Assembly: GCF_002940685.1 (NCBI RefSeq)
Contig: NZ_PNFP01000002.1
Coordinates: 248,001 to 312,000 of the forward strand
Length of the DNA stretch: 64,000 bases
DNA from: Ensifer adhaerens
Lineage (GTDB): Bacteria > Pseudomonadota > Alphaproteobacteria > Rhizobiales > Rhizobiaceae
Direction: 5' to 3'
Positions 51,860 to 60,957 of the stretch are shown one piece after another; position 1 is the stretch's first letter; each line of letters opens with the position of its first letter. A program made the position numbers and the translations under genes. The notes under the pieces are model-generated. The model was given only the letters and a program-made list of their open reading frames with translations. It was not told the DNA's origin and made no database searches.

Positions 51860-52255
51860 TCTCCGGCATGACCCGGAAAGGCAGAAGCGGCCATCGGGGC
51901 CGGCCTTGACGGGCTCAAGCGATGGTCTTCGCCAGCCAAAGCGCGGGCGCCATCACGTCACGCTCGTTAGCAACAATGCGACGTTGCATTCAAGGGGCAG
52001 AGCAAGAAAGTGCCACAGGATCGACAGCGCAGAGCGCGCGCGCCGTCGAGGCAGGAGGCGAAATGAGAAAAAAACGTGAACAAATTCTGCGTGGCGACAG
52101 CCGCGGCGGCAAGGGCGGTGACGCGGTGCGGCCTTGATTTTGCGGGGTAATTTTGCGCGGACGGGTGCCTGTTGCGAGGCTGGCGGCTCCTGGTACTCCG
52201 GTGGGGCGGCAATTCCGGGCTTGCGTGTGTCGCCCGAATCCTGACACTCAGCCCC
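51860..52255. other. intergenic region between divergent AbrB-like and helicase genes
   Basis: 396 bases. It contains the small frame 52063-52137 with a good Shine-Dalgarno and A/T-rich pieces (TGAGAAAAAAACGTGAAC; TTTTGCGGGGTAATTTTGCG). Promoters of both flanking genes must lie here, but no strong hexamers stand out. Confidence 0.45.
52063..52137 (+). CDS. possible 24-residue basic peptide
   Basis: ATG 52063 has AGGAGG six bases upstream, the best ribosome site in this gap. The peptide is MRKKREQILRGDSRGGKGGD followed by four residues and TGA. It is basic and Gly-rich. It may be a small protein or a leader for the helicase gene 120 bases downstream; it may also be chance. Confidence 0.35.
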   Translation: MRKKREQILRGDSRGGKGGDAVRP

Positions 52256-53383
52256 ATGCAATTCGCACCGCAACAGGACGAGGCCCTGAAGGCCGTTTCG
52301 CAATGGCTGAAAGAGGGTCGCTCGCCGCTCTTCAGGCTGTTCGGCTATGCCGGCACCGGCAAGACGACGCTTGCGCGCCATTTCGCCGAGCATGTCGACG
52401 GCGACGTGCTGTTTGCCGCCTTCACCGGCAAGGCGGCGCAGGTTCTGCGCTCCAAGGGCGCGAGCAATGCCAAGACCATCCACTCGCTGATCTACCGGCC
52501 GCGCGGCGAGGAGGAGGTTTCCGACGAGGAAACCGGCAAGACCTCGATCGCGCCGATGTTTTCGATCAACCGCCAGAGCCCGGTCGCCAAGGCGGCGCTC
52601 ATCATCGTCGACGAATGCTCGATGGTCGACGAGGCGCTCGGCAAGGACCTGATGAGCTTCGGCACGCCGATCCTGGTGCTCGGCGACCCCGGCCAGCTGC
52701 CGCCGGTCTCGGGTGGCGGCTTCTTCACCAACCAGGAGCCGGACTATCTGCTGACGGACATTCACCGCCAGGCGCGCGACAACCCGATCATCCAACTCGC
52801 CATGCAGGTGCGCGAAGGCGAGGAGATCATGCATGGCGACTATGGCACCACGCAGGTGATCGGTCGCTCGCAGGTGAACCAGGAACTGGTGCTCGAAGCC
52901 GACCAGGTGCTGGTCGGCACCAACAAGACCCGCCGGCGCTACAACCAGCGTCTGCGCGAACTGAAAGGCTTTACCAGCGAGTATCCGCAATCGGGCGACA
53001 AGCTCGTGTGCCTCAGGAACGACCCGGCCAAGGGCCTGCTCAACGGCTCGCTGTGGCAGGTGATGAGTTCGTCGAAGGAAACGGTCAAGCCCGGGATCAA
53101 CCTGATGATCCGGCCTGAAGACGACGACATGGATCGCGGTGCCGCCAAGATCAAGCTGTTGAAGACGGCCTTCGAGGACGTCGAGGGCGAGATCCCCTGG
53201 ACGACGCGCAAGCGTTACGACGAGTTCGACTACGGCTATGCGCTGACGGTGCACAAGGCGCAGGGCTCGCAGTGGAACAATGTCGTGCTGTTCGACGAAA
53301 GCTGGGCCTTCCGCGACACGCGCGAGCGCTGGCTCTATACGGCGATCACCCGGGCTGCGGAGCGACTGACCATCGTTCGCTGA
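52256..53383 (+). CDS. ATP-dependent RecD-like DNA helicase
   Basis: 375 residues. Superfamily 1 motifs: Walker A FGYAGTGKTTLARHF near 24-38, motif Ia FTGKAAQVLRSKGASNAKTIHSLIY, Walker B ALIIVDECSMVDEAL, motif III LGDPGQLPPVSGGGFF, and the UvrD_C_2-like motif V/VI DYGYALTVHKAQGSQWNNVVLFDES with YTAITRAAERLTIV. It lacks the N-terminal domain of RecD/TraA. It unwinds DNA 5' to 3' in repair or replication restart, by family. ATG 52256 is chosen. Confidence 0.9.
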   Translation: MQFAPQQDEALKAVSQWLKEGRSPLFRLFGYAGTGKTTLARHFAEHVDGDVLFAAFTGKAAQVLRSKGASNAKTIHSLIYRPRGEEEVSDEETGKTSIAPMFSINRQSPVAKAALIIVDECSMVDEALGKDLMSFGTPILVLGDPGQLPPVSGGGFFTNQEPDYLLTDIHRQARDNPIIQLAMQVREGEEIMHGDYGTTQVIGRSQVNQELVLEADQVLVGTNKTRRRYNQRLRELKGFTSEYPQSGDKLVCLRNDPAKGLLNGSLWQVMSSSKETVKPGINLMIRPEDDDMDRGAAKIKLLKTAFEDVEGEIPWTTRKRYDEFDYGYALTVHKAQGSQWNNVVLFDESWAFRDTRERWLYTAITRAAERLTIVR

Positions 53384-53445
53384 CCGTTGGGAAAGCCAAA
53401 GCACGTGCTGGCTGTGCCATGAAATGGCGGGTGCAGGACGCAGCG

Positions 53446-54120
53446 TTACCGTTTCGTCGCCATCCACAACACATGGCGGGCGCCGCCGCGTTTGCCGTTG
53501 GCGCGCACCTTGACCTCGTCGGTGGCAAAACCGACTTCGCGCAGGCGGCGGGTAAAGGCGCTGTCGGGCGCCGACGACCAGACGGAAAGCACGCCACCGG
53601 GGCGAAGCGCGCCTTGAGCGGCGCGAAGGCCGGTATGGCTGTAGAGGCTGTCGTTGGAGGGGCGGGTCAGGCCGTCGGGGCCATTGTCGACATCGAGCAG
53701 GATGGCGTCGTACGCCGCCTTCTTCGAACGGATCAGCGCGCCGACATCGCCGACATGGATCTCGACACGGGGATCGTCGAGCGTGCCCTTGTGCAGATCG
53801 GCCATCGGTCCGCGCGCCCAGTCGACGACAGCCGGCACCAGTTCGGCGACCACCACCCGGGCATCGGCGGGAAGCACGCCGAGGGCTGCCCTCAGCGTGA
53901 AGCCCATGCCGAGGCCGCCGATCAGCAGGCTCATGCTTTTCCGGCCGGCGATGCGCTCGTGGGCGAGCGTCGCCAAGGCCTCTTCCGAGCCGCTCAGCCG
54001 GCTGTTCATCAGCTCGGTCGAGCCGAGCATGATCGAGAATTCCTGCCCGCGCTGCTTCAGGCGCAATTCATCGCCGTCGCCGGGAATGGTTGCGCGGTCC
54101 AGTTCTATCCAGGGAAGCAT
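53446..54120 (-). CDS. spermidine-synthase-like methyltransferase-fold protein
   Basis: 224 residues. The fold is that of the spermidine synthase/methyltransferase group: LLIGGLGMGFTLRAALGVLP (dcSAM/SAM-binding), VVVAELVPAVVDWARGPMADLH and YDAILLDVDNGPDGLTRPSNDSLYSHTGLRAA, with the DVDNGP loop in place of the DSSDP of real synthases. It starts with LPWIELDRATIPG. Polyamine synthesis is not certain; a methyltransferase role is possible. Convergent with the helicase gene. Confidence 0.85.
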   Translation of the reverse strand: MLPWIELDRATIPGDGDELRLKQRGQEFSIMLGSTELMNSRLSGSEEALATLAHERIAGRKSMSLLIGGLGMGFTLRAALGVLPADARVVVAELVPAVVDWARGPMADLHKGTLDDPRVEIHVGDVGALIRSKKAAYDAILLDVDNGPDGLTRPSNDSLYSHTGLRAAQGALRPGGVLSVWSSAPDSAFTRRLREVGFATDEVKVRANGKRGGARHVLWMATKR

Positions 54121-54318
54121 CGGGGCATCTCGCTCAAGGTCGTTTCAGCGCCTCGTACCATGGGCGCGGCAGCGAAGACATCCCATTATCGGCGGGCTCG
54201 GGAGAAACCTTGCCGCGGTCCTCGTCTTGCCGGAGGCCTCCGGGGTCTCCGCTCGTCCCTTTGCCGGGCGGCTGACGAATGTCGGAGCAGCCGGCGGCGA
54301 GCAGGGGGCGGTGGCTGG

Positions 54319-54996
54319 TTATTCCGCCGAGATCATGCCCGACAGCACGGCCTTGGCGATCGCCTGGAAGCGGTTGTTGGCGCCGAACTTGCGGATGATG
54401 CCGGCTTCGAGCGTCAGCGCCGCCGCCACGTCCATGTCCATCAGCCCGGCTATGCGCGCGGCGGGGTAGCCGTCGGCCATGAAGGTCAGGCATTCGCTTT
54501 CGATCGGCGAGAGGTGGACATGGCCATCCGCGTCGGTGGCCTCGTTGCCTCCGTTGGTGGTTTCGAGCAGCTCGGAAATGCGTTGCATCTGCCGGCGCAG
54601 GTTGGCCTGCTGGGCGGCGAGTTCGCGGCGCCTTGCGAGCAGCGCGTCGCGAAACAGCCGGTCGGCCTCGGCCTGCTCCTCGGTGCCGGCGAGCCCGGTC
54701 AGGAGCTCCAGGATGGTCGAGATCGGCATGTCGATCTCGCGGCAGGCGTTGATGACGGCCATGCGGCGGATGTGATCTTCGTTGTAGACCCGCATCGGTC
54801 CCATGCGGGCGGCAGTCAGCAGCCCCTTTTCCTCGTAGAAATGCAGCGTTCGATGGGTGACGCCAAAGGCGTCCGCCATGTCGGCGATCGCAAGCGGAGT
54901 GCTCGGGTCGTGGTGGGGAAGAGGCAGGTCGGGCAGGAAGCCGACGCGATCCGGCGCGGCCAGCACGCCCTCGAATTTCCAGTGGTCTCGCGGCAT
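54319..54996 (-). CDS. MerR-type regulator with a C-terminal LuxR-type helix-turn-helix
   Basis: 225 residues from ATG 54996. The MerR DNA-binding domain is at about 35-105 (LAIADMADAFGVTHRTLHFYEEKGLLTAARMGPMRVYNEDHIRRMAVINACREIDMPISTILELL), followed by a coiled helix (LLARRRELAAQQANLRRQMQRISELLE). The last 60 residues (LSPIESECLTFMADGYPAARIAGLMDMD...GIIRKFGANNRFQAIAKAVLSGMI) follow the LuxR/GerE pattern. No metal cysteines of the CueR type are present. This two-headed layout is uncommon. No obvious target is adjacent. Confidence 0.85.
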   Translation of the reverse strand: MPRDHWKFEGVLAAPDRVGFLPDLPLPHHDPSTPLAIADMADAFGVTHRTLHFYEEKGLLTAARMGPMRVYNEDHIRRMAVINACREIDMPISTILELLTGLAGTEEQAEADRLFRDALLARRRELAAQQANLRRQMQRISELLETTNGGNEATDADGHVHLSPIESECLTFMADGYPAARIAGLMDMDVAAALTLEAGIIRKFGANNRFQAIAKAVLSGMISAE

Positions 54997-55394
54997 GTCG
55001 ATGGTCCCCGGTCTACAGCCTGCGCGTCTGTCGGCGCGCTGTTTCTGCACGTATCCTGAATCGAGGCCGACCCAGGGGTGCGCGCAATCCGCGTCCGGAA
55101 GCGGTGGCGATCGCCGGGTCTCAAAGGTGCGGACGGATCCGCGCGGTGAGGCACTCGTTGATCGTCAACGACAATACCTGCTGCTCGGTTGGGGCACCCC
55201 GCGCGAAAGGCGCGGCTTACTCAGGACAAGGATGCTTGCCTGACGAGCACCCAGGCACCCATTCCCAACGCATGCGTGCACCGTATACGCGAATCGCTAA
55301 TATGGCCAGACCCCAGTATGGCAGACGAATGTGGCGGACCGGGGATCGCAGCCGCTTCATGCGGGCCGGCCTTTGCCGGCCCCACCGCGCACGC
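54997..55394. other. intergenic region, no gene recognised
   Basis: 398 bases between the MerR-LuxR gene and the end of the winged-helix membrane-protein gene. Its right part carries the terminator hairpin at 55363. Open frames on the plus strand run through it but have no ribosome site or family resemblance. Confidence 0.5.
55363..55382 (-). terminator. terminator hairpin of the winged-helix membrane-protein gene
   Basis: GGGCCGGC-CTTT-GCCGGCCC is a perfect 8-bp stem 13 bases beyond the stop at 55395 on the minus strand. No T-run follows, so it may be a factor-dependent stop or mRNA 3' end stabiliser. Confidence 0.5.
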
Positions 55395-56528
55395 TCAGTG
55401 TCCGATCACCTTGAGCGGGCTGTTGGAGCTCAGGATGAACAGCGGCTCGTCGCCGCGCAGCGGCGAGAGTTTTTGCTGGCAGCTCCAGGCGGTCTCGAAG
55501 GTGTCGCGGGTGAGATGCTTGCGATAGCGCTGGGTGGCGGCCATGCAGCCCATCAGCGGGCTTTCGATCTGCTCTTCGCGCGCGTGCTCGTAGATCTCGC
55601 CATCGAGCGAGAACAGTTCGGCGGCGAGCGACATGCTCTCGAAAAGCAGGTCCGGTTCGGTCTCAAGCCGCTTCCAGGTGATGAAGTCCTGGCGCATCGG
55701 CACGTTCTCGCCGTCATGGGAAAGCGTGACGCGAATACCCTGGGCCGGCGCGTCGTACCAGGTTACCTGGACGGTGAAGGAGAGGGCGGAGTTGCGCGAC
55801 ACGGGCCGGCCGGTGTCGCCGTCGGTGGCGCGCGCCAGCGTCTTGTGGCGCTGGGCGGCGAGCCGAAGCGCGGTCGCAAAGGCCTTGGCGTCGCTGTTTT
55901 CGGCGCCGATGAGCTTCACGGTCACCGACGGCAGGACCCGTTCGGTCGCGTGGCGGGCGTTGAAAAGCTTGGCCTGGGCGTCGAGGTCCAGCGTCATTTC
56001 CTGGGACGGCATCGGCGCAAAGAGCAAGAGCGGCAGGACGCTCAAGACGGACAGCGGCGAAGAGAACGGTGCCGGCGGCCAGGCGGGGCGATGCCCGGCA
56101 AAGCGCCGCTTTGCCGGCTTCGGCTGGCGCGCCGCGGGCACGGCCTCCGCTGTGACTTCCGTCAGCACGTGGCGGTATTCCGGAACATAGGTTCCCTTGG
56201 GAATGGCGATGCGCCATTCCTCATCGGCGCCGTCGCCCTCGTAGAACGCCTTCAGGAGCTTGCGCAGCTTGCCGGCGTGCACACGCACCAGCGGGTCGCT
56301 GTCGGCGTTGAAGGCCTGCGGCCGGTCGAAGACGTCGATGGCGATCGAGTAACCCTTGAGCTGAGGGCCTTCGCCGATCATCTCCTTTTCGACGACATAG
56401 GCGAGGAACGCCCTCAGGCGTTCGGAGCGCGCGAAAGCCTTGCTTTCGAGGATGCGACGGAGCGTCCGCCGTATCGTCTCATCGCAGGGTCTTCCGACCG
56501 TCATCATCGGTGTTTGCTCCAGGGTCAT
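55395..56528 (-). CDS. membrane protein with N-terminal winged-helix-like domain
   Basis: 377 residues. Residues 15-125 (IRRTLRRILESKAFARSERLRAFLAYVVEKEM, LKGYSIAIDVFDRPQAFNADSDPLVRVHAGKLRKLLKAFY, RIAIPKGTYVPEYRH) are the conserved N-terminal domain found in many bacterial regulators and rhizobial cyclase-like proteins, probably DNA-binding. One membrane segment follows at ~153-173 (PLSVLSVLPLLLFAPMP), and then a ~200-residue C-terminal part with no family I recognise. The arrangement resembles CadC/ToxR-type one-component sensors. A long A/T-rich leader region precedes the start. Confidence 0.75.
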   Translation of the reverse strand: MTLEQTPMMTVGRPCDETIRRTLRRILESKAFARSERLRAFLAYVVEKEMIGEGPQLKGYSIAIDVFDRPQAFNADSDPLVRVHAGKLRKLLKAFYEGDGADEEWRIAIPKGTYVPEYRHVLTEVTAEAVPAARQPKPAKRRFAGHRPAWPPAPFSSPLSVLSVLPLLLFAPMPSQEMTLDLDAQAKLFNARHATERVLPSVTVKLIGAENSDAKAFATALRLAAQRHKTLARATDGDTGRPVSRNSALSFTVQVTWYDAPAQGIRVTLSHDGENVPMRQDFITWKRLETEPDLLFESMSLAAELFSLDGEIYEHAREEQIESPLMGCMAATQRYRKHLTRDTFETAWSCQQKLSPLRGDEPLFILSSNSPLKVIGH

Positions 56529-56979
56529 GTGATCTAAAATCTATGAAGGCGATCGCGGCGCGGGCCAGGGCCATTCGATCTGATTCGGAAACTTAAGGCC
56601 AAAAATGGTGGTTGTCAGGGGTATTAGACGCCAAATTTGAGTTTTTTCTGAAATAATCGTAAAAATTGCGTCCGGTTCCCCTTGAAAGATCTGAGCGGCA
56701 ACCGTTCGCGTTGCCGCGAACGGTCTCGGGGGCGAAGTTTCGCCCTTTCTGCTTGAGCTTTCCTGCATATTAGAAAGATCGATTGTCAAGATTCGATCAA
56801 GGCAAGACGGGCAAACGCCCCGCGTTCAATCGTCGCGGCCGTCGGCGCGGTACTCCTTGGAATTGCTTCATAATCTCGATCTCAAACCGTTTCTGCTTTC
56901 CGTAAATATGCAGTAGAACATTGCATCCACATTGCCCGCATCCGGGCCGTGACCGGCCCCGCCTCTGGAAAGTTCAGAC
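56529..56979. other. A/T-rich intergenic region with a strong hairpin
   Basis: 451 bases between the divergent winged-helix gene and pdxJ, with the most A/T-rich DNA of this part of the window (about 56595-56690). It presumably contains both promoters. An 82-codon minus-strand frame (56541-56789) lacks a ribosome site and family resemblance. Confidence 0.5.
56701..56724. other. perfect 10-bp hairpin in the winged-helix/pdxJ gap
   Basis: ACCGTTCGCG-TTGC-CGCGAACGGT. It could be a terminator of a short RNA on either strand, a leader structure, or an operator. No T-run is adjacent. Confidence 0.55.
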
Positions 56980-57732
56980 ATGCCTGCAAAACTGTCCGTG
57001 AATCTGAATGCCGTCGCAATGCTTCGCAACCGGCGCGATCTTCCCTGGCCCTCCGTTACCGCGCTCGGGCGCATCGCGCTCGAGGCAGGTGCCGCCGGCC
57101 TGACGGTGCATCCGCGGCCCGACCAGCGCCATGTCCGCTTTTCCGACCTGCAGCCGATCCGCGACCTGATCGACGGCGCATTCCCGGAGACGGAATTCAA
57201 CATGGAGGGCTACCCGAACGAGGAGTTCCTCGGTCTCGTCGAAGCCCACCGGCCGGAACAGGTGACGCTGGTGCCCGACGATCCGGCGCAGGCGACCTCC
57301 GACCACGGCTGGGACTTCCGCAAGAATCACAACCTGCTCGGCCACGTGGTCGGCCGGCTGAAGAAAAAGGGTTTTCGCGTTTCGCTGTTTGCCGATGGCG
57401 ATGAGGACCAGGAGGCGTTGCGCATCGCCAAGGAAACGGGCGCCGACCGCATCGAGCTTTACACCGGTCCCTATGGCGGCTGCTATGACGATCCTGAGAA
57501 AGCCGAGAAGATTGCCGGCGAACTCGGCCGCACGGCGGCGATGGCAGCCGAACTCGGTCTCGACGTCAATGCCGGCCACGACCTGACGGTTGCCAACCTG
57601 CCGCTCCTGGCCCGGCACATCCCCAACCTTGCCGAAGTGTCGATCGGCCACGGCCTGACCGCGGACGCGCTCGAATACGGCATGGCCGAGACGGTGCGCC
57701 GCTTCCGCCGCGCCTGCGGCCAGGAGGTCTGA
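56980..57732 (+). CDS. pdxJ: pyridoxine 5'-phosphate synthase
   Basis: 250 residues. It joins deoxyxylulose phosphate and 3-amino-2-oxopropyl phosphate in the last ring-forming step of vitamin B6 synthesis. Family signatures are [42 protein letters not shown] (with the catalytic His), [55 protein letters not shown] and [17 protein letters not shown]. It is a TIM-barrel octamer. A histidine-phosphatase-like gene follows after 13 bases. Confidence 0.97.
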   Translation: MPAKLSVNLNAVAMLRNRRDLPWPSVTALGRIALEAGAAGLTVHPRPDQRHVRFSDLQPIRDLIDGAFPETEFNMEGYPNEEFLGLVEAHRPEQVTLVPDDPAQATSDHGWDFRKNHNLLGHVVGRLKKKGFRVSLFADGDEDQEALRIAKETGADRIELYTGPYGGCYDDPEKAEKIAGELGRTAAMAAELGLDVNAGHDLTVANLPLLARHIPNLAEVSIGHGLTADALEYGMAETVRRFRRACGQEV

Positions 57733-57745
57733 CATAGCCTCCGTC

Positions 57746-58369
57746 TTGAAGGAGCTCTTCGTCGTCACCCATACGGAATCCGTCCATCATGTCGAGGGCA
57801 GGGTGGGCGGCTGGTACGACACCGGCCTGACGGCGCGCGGCCGAGGGGACGCGGTGGCGACGGCGGAGCGCCTGGCGGCTCTCGTTGGCGACGGGGACGT
57901 CGAGATCTTCAGCTCGGACCTTTTGCGTGCCGCGGAAACGGCGGCGGCGATCGGCAACCGCCTTGGTCGCCCTGTGACCCCAAGCGCCTCTCTCCGGGAA
58001 ATCAGCTATGGCGTGGCGGGCGGCAAGCCGCAGGCCTGGCTCGACGCGCGCTACGTGCCGGCGCCGGATGACGACAGGCTCGATCACCCCTGCGGCATCG
58101 AGGGCGCCGAAACCCGCCGCGACGTGGCGCTCAGGGTCTTTCCCTGTGTCGAGGCGATCGTCGCCAGGCCATGCCAGACGCAGATCATCGTCACCCACGG
58201 CTTCACGCTGACGCTGGTGATCGCCGCCTGGATGAAGGTTCCGGTCGAGGCCACCGGTTTCTTGAGCTTCCCGGCGAAATCCGGAAGCATCACCCATCTG
58301 CGCCAGGACGACTTTTTCCGGAACCGGGCGGTCGTCAGCCTGGCGGATGCCTCGCATCTGCGGCCTTAG
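57746..58369 (+). CDS. histidine-phosphatase-fold protein with altered RHG motif
   Basis: 207 residues from a TTG at 57746, an uncertain start: AGGAGG lies 18 bases upstream. The fold is phosphoglycerate-mutase-like (GGWYDTGLTARGRGDAVATAERLAALV, IFSSDLLRAAETAAAIGNRLG, and IVTHGFTLTLVIAAWMKV with the second catalytic His). In the first motif the usual RHGE reads THTE (FVVTHTESVHH): the phosphate-binding Arg and the Gly are replaced, but the nucleophile His is kept. Activity may be changed. It is close behind pdxJ and probably co-transcribed. Confidence 0.82.
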   Translation: MKELFVVTHTESVHHVEGRVGGWYDTGLTARGRGDAVATAERLAALVGDGDVEIFSSDLLRAAETAAAIGNRLGRPVTPSASLREISYGVAGGKPQAWLDARYVPAPDDDRLDHPCGIEGAETRRDVALRVFPCVEAIVARPCQTQIIVTHGFTLTLVIAAWMKVPVEATGFLSFPAKSGSITHLRQDDFFRNRAVVSLADASHLRP

Positions 58370-58498
58370 GCCGGAGACGGTGGTGGCGTTTCAAGTCATT
58401 GATTAAAAATAGTTTCTCAAGAGTTTGCGGGGTGGTTTGCGGCCGGCCGATCTCGACCGGAAGCAGCAGACGCGGACAAAACGATCGAGGAGATCGAA

Positions 58499-59293
58499 GT
58501 GACTTCACTGACAACGGGCAATGCAAAACAGTACGGCAACAGCCAAAACCTCGCGGCACGAGCGCGGCTTCAATCCCAGTACACCGTATCTGATCGCCCG
58601 TGGTTCCCATGGATCGCAAGCCATCTGCCCTTGAAGGCCGGCGACAAGATCGTCGATGTCGGTTGCGGTCCGGCATGGTTCTGGGAGGCGGTGGCGGACA
58701 CGGTCCCTCACAATCTCGATCTCACCCTGACCGATCTGTCCCAAGGCATGGTCGACGAGGCCATGCAACGCTGCGCGTCGTTGCCGTTCGTCTCGGTGAA
58801 TGGCAGTGTGGCGGATGCGGCGGCGTTGCCGTTTGAGGATGAGCGTTTTGACGGCGTTGTCGCCATGCACATGCTCTATCACCTGGCCGATCCGGCGAGG
58901 GCGGTCGCCGACATGTTTCGCGTTCTGAAGCCTGGAGGTTTCCTCGCCATCACGACCAACGGCACGAACAATATGCGCCGCCTCTACGCGTTGACGACTG
59001 TATTCGGCGGCACGCCCCACGATCCGGCCGCTGCCGCCTTCGGCTTCACGCAGGCCGAGAAGCTGCTTCAGGAGCAGTTTGGCAATGTTAAGTGCTACGT
59101 TCATCCCGCCCATATGGTCGTGACCGATCCGAACGACGTGTACCTGGCCCTGACCTCCTTTCCGCCTGGAGACCAGGCCGGCGACGATCAGCTTTCCGCC
59201 TTCAAGGAAGCGATCCGCTCTGCCTTCGCCGAAGACGGGGGCGTATTGAACGTGCAGAAGGAAAGCGGCCTGTTTCTTGCCGTCAAAGGCTAG
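58499..59293 (+). CDS. class I SAM-dependent methyltransferase (Methyltransf_11 type)
   Basis: 264 residues from a GTG with GAGGAGAT upstream. Motif I is KIVDVGCGPAWFWEAVADTV, then LTLTDLSQGMVDEAMQRC (acidic ribose contact), and VADAAALPFEDERFDGVVAMHMLYHLADPARAVADMFRVLKPGGFLAITTNG, the usual UbiE-like ending motifs. The substrate is unknown. No partner gene adjoins it. Confidence 0.9.
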   Translation: MTSLTTGNAKQYGNSQNLAARARLQSQYTVSDRPWFPWIASHLPLKAGDKIVDVGCGPAWFWEAVADTVPHNLDLTLTDLSQGMVDEAMQRCASLPFVSVNGSVADAAALPFEDERFDGVVAMHMLYHLADPARAVADMFRVLKPGGFLAITTNGTNNMRRLYALTTVFGGTPHDPAAAAFGFTQAEKLLQEQFGNVKCYVHPAHMVVTDPNDVYLALTSFPPGDQAGDDQLSAFKEAIRSAFAEDGGVLNVQKESGLFLAVKG

Positions 59294-59448
59294 ACGTGCG
59301 CTCCCGTGCTCGGGTGGTCGATACGCTAGCTTGTTGTTTTTACGCACGCCCTGGCAGGAAGCTGCTCAAAAAATATTGCGGTCGCCGCACGCATCTGGCG
59401 GCAGGACTGCTATAGGTTGAGCCCTCAGTTCTCCGATATGTGCGGCCA

Positions 59449-60663
59449 ATGACATCTCAATCCAGTTTTCGCGAGCGCATCGTTCTCTACGCGCTCTTGA
59501 CCTCGCTCACCTCCATCAGCATCGACGCGCTGCTGCCGGGCCTGCGCCAGATCGGCGTCGATCTCGGCGTTGCGCCGCCGCTTTCCACCCAGCACATCAT
59601 TTCGCTGTTCATCTTCGGCATGGCCTTCGGCGAGCTGCTGCTCGGGCCGCTCTCCGACGCGATGGGGCGAAAGAAGGCGCTGGTGCTTGGCCTTGGCGTC
59701 TACGCGCTCGGCACTGTCATCGCGATGGTGGCCGGCTCGCTCGAAATGGTCATCCTCGGCCGTTTCCTGCAGGGGGTCGGCGTTTCCGGGCCGAAGATTG
59801 CGACCAGGGCGATGATCCGCGACCAGTTCGAGGGCGACGCCATGGCTCGCGTCATGTCCTTCATGTTCACGCTGTTCATCCTGGTGCCGATGCTGGCACC
59901 GACGCTCGCGCAGGGGATCATCACCGTTGGCGGCTGGCGCAGCGTCTTTGCGGTCTATCTCGCGGCAGCCGGTCTTCTCGGCCTGTGGCTGGTGATGCGG
60001 CAGCCGGAAACACTGCCGGCCGACAAGCGCATTGCCTTTCGCCCACGACTGCTCTTGTCGAACGGCCGGCGCATCCTGTCGAACGGCCGTGTGACGCTGC
60101 TGATCGTCGCGACCGGGCTCGTCTTCGGGGCGCAGCTCCTCTATCTGAGCACGGCGGCCGACCTCTTCTTCGACGCCTACGGCATCGGCCAGACCTTCCC
60201 GCTCTATTTTGCCCTGCTCGCCACCGGCATCGGGCTTGCCTCGTTTCTCAACGCGAAACTGGTGCAGCGCTTCGGCGCCGAGACGATGGCGCGCCACGGC
60301 TTCATCGGGCTCGCCGCGGCGGGGCTTGCAATGCTCGTGGCATCGAGCCTCTGGGGCGGACGGCCGCCGCTCACCGTGCTCCTGGCGCTCGGCTTTGCCG
60401 CCTTCTTTGCGATCGGGGTGCTGTTCGGCAATCTCAACGCCATGGCCATGCGCTCGCTCGGGCAGGTGGCGGGGCTCGGTGCGTCGCTGATCGCTTCGGG
60501 GTCGAGCCTGATCGCGACGCTCTTTGCGATCGGCATTGGCGCCTTTTATGACGGCACGACGCTCAACCTCTCGGCCGGCTTCTTCGTCGCCGGTATCAGC
60601 GCGCTGGTTCTCTCGCAGATCGCGCTTAAGGCAGATGCCGCACCGGTGGAGGCGGTCAGGTAG
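59449..60663 (+). CDS. Bcr/CflA-type MFS drug exporter
   Basis: 404 residues, twelve membrane helices. DHA1 signatures are LTSISIDALLPGLRQIGVDLGV in helix 1, FGELLLGPLSDAMGRKKALVLGLGVY (motif A between helices 2 and 3), and LQGVGVSGPKIATRAMIRDQF (motif B/C region). The group includes bicyclomycin and chloramphenicol exporters. ATG 59449 is used; a GTG at 59440 is possible. A standalone gene on the plus strand. Confidence 0.93.
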   Translation: MTSQSSFRERIVLYALLTSLTSISIDALLPGLRQIGVDLGVAPPLSTQHIISLFIFGMAFGELLLGPLSDAMGRKKALVLGLGVYALGTVIAMVAGSLEMVILGRFLQGVGVSGPKIATRAMIRDQFEGDAMARVMSFMFTLFILVPMLAPTLAQGIITVGGWRSVFAVYLAAAGLLGLWLVMRQPETLPADKRIAFRPRLLLSNGRRILSNGRVTLLIVATGLVFGAQLLYLSTAADLFFDAYGIGQTFPLYFALLATGIGLASFLNAKLVQRFGAETMARHGFIGLAAAGLAMLVASSLWGGRPPLTVLLALGFAAFFAIGVLFGNLNAMAMRSLGQVAGLGASLIASGSSLIATLFAIGIGAFYDGTTLNLSAGFFVAGISALVLSQIALKADAAPVEAVR

Positions 60664-60957
60664 GCGAGGCGAAATCCGGGCGGACCGTGCGGCAGGCGCG
60701 GCTCCTGCGCACGGTCCGTCCAGACGCCCTGGGAAACAAGCCCAGGAGACCCGCCAGGGCACGGTCGCGATCCCTCAGTTTCGCGTCCTGCGCCCCGGAC
60801 TTCGATCCTTGCACGTCGTTTTCGCAAACCGGCCCGAATTGTCGCGCTGGCAAAGCAAAAGCGTGTCGATCCTTGGGATCGCTTGGTGCGCTTTAAATTG
60901 CTGGTTCGTCGCAGGTCGTAATCGCCAAACCCGCCGCGCACTTTGGTGCGACATGCC

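Noticed and set aside
56541-56789. 82-codon minus-strand frame in the pdxJ gap
   Set aside because: No ribosome binding site, no family resemblance, and it lies in A/T-rich probable promoter DNA containing a hairpin.
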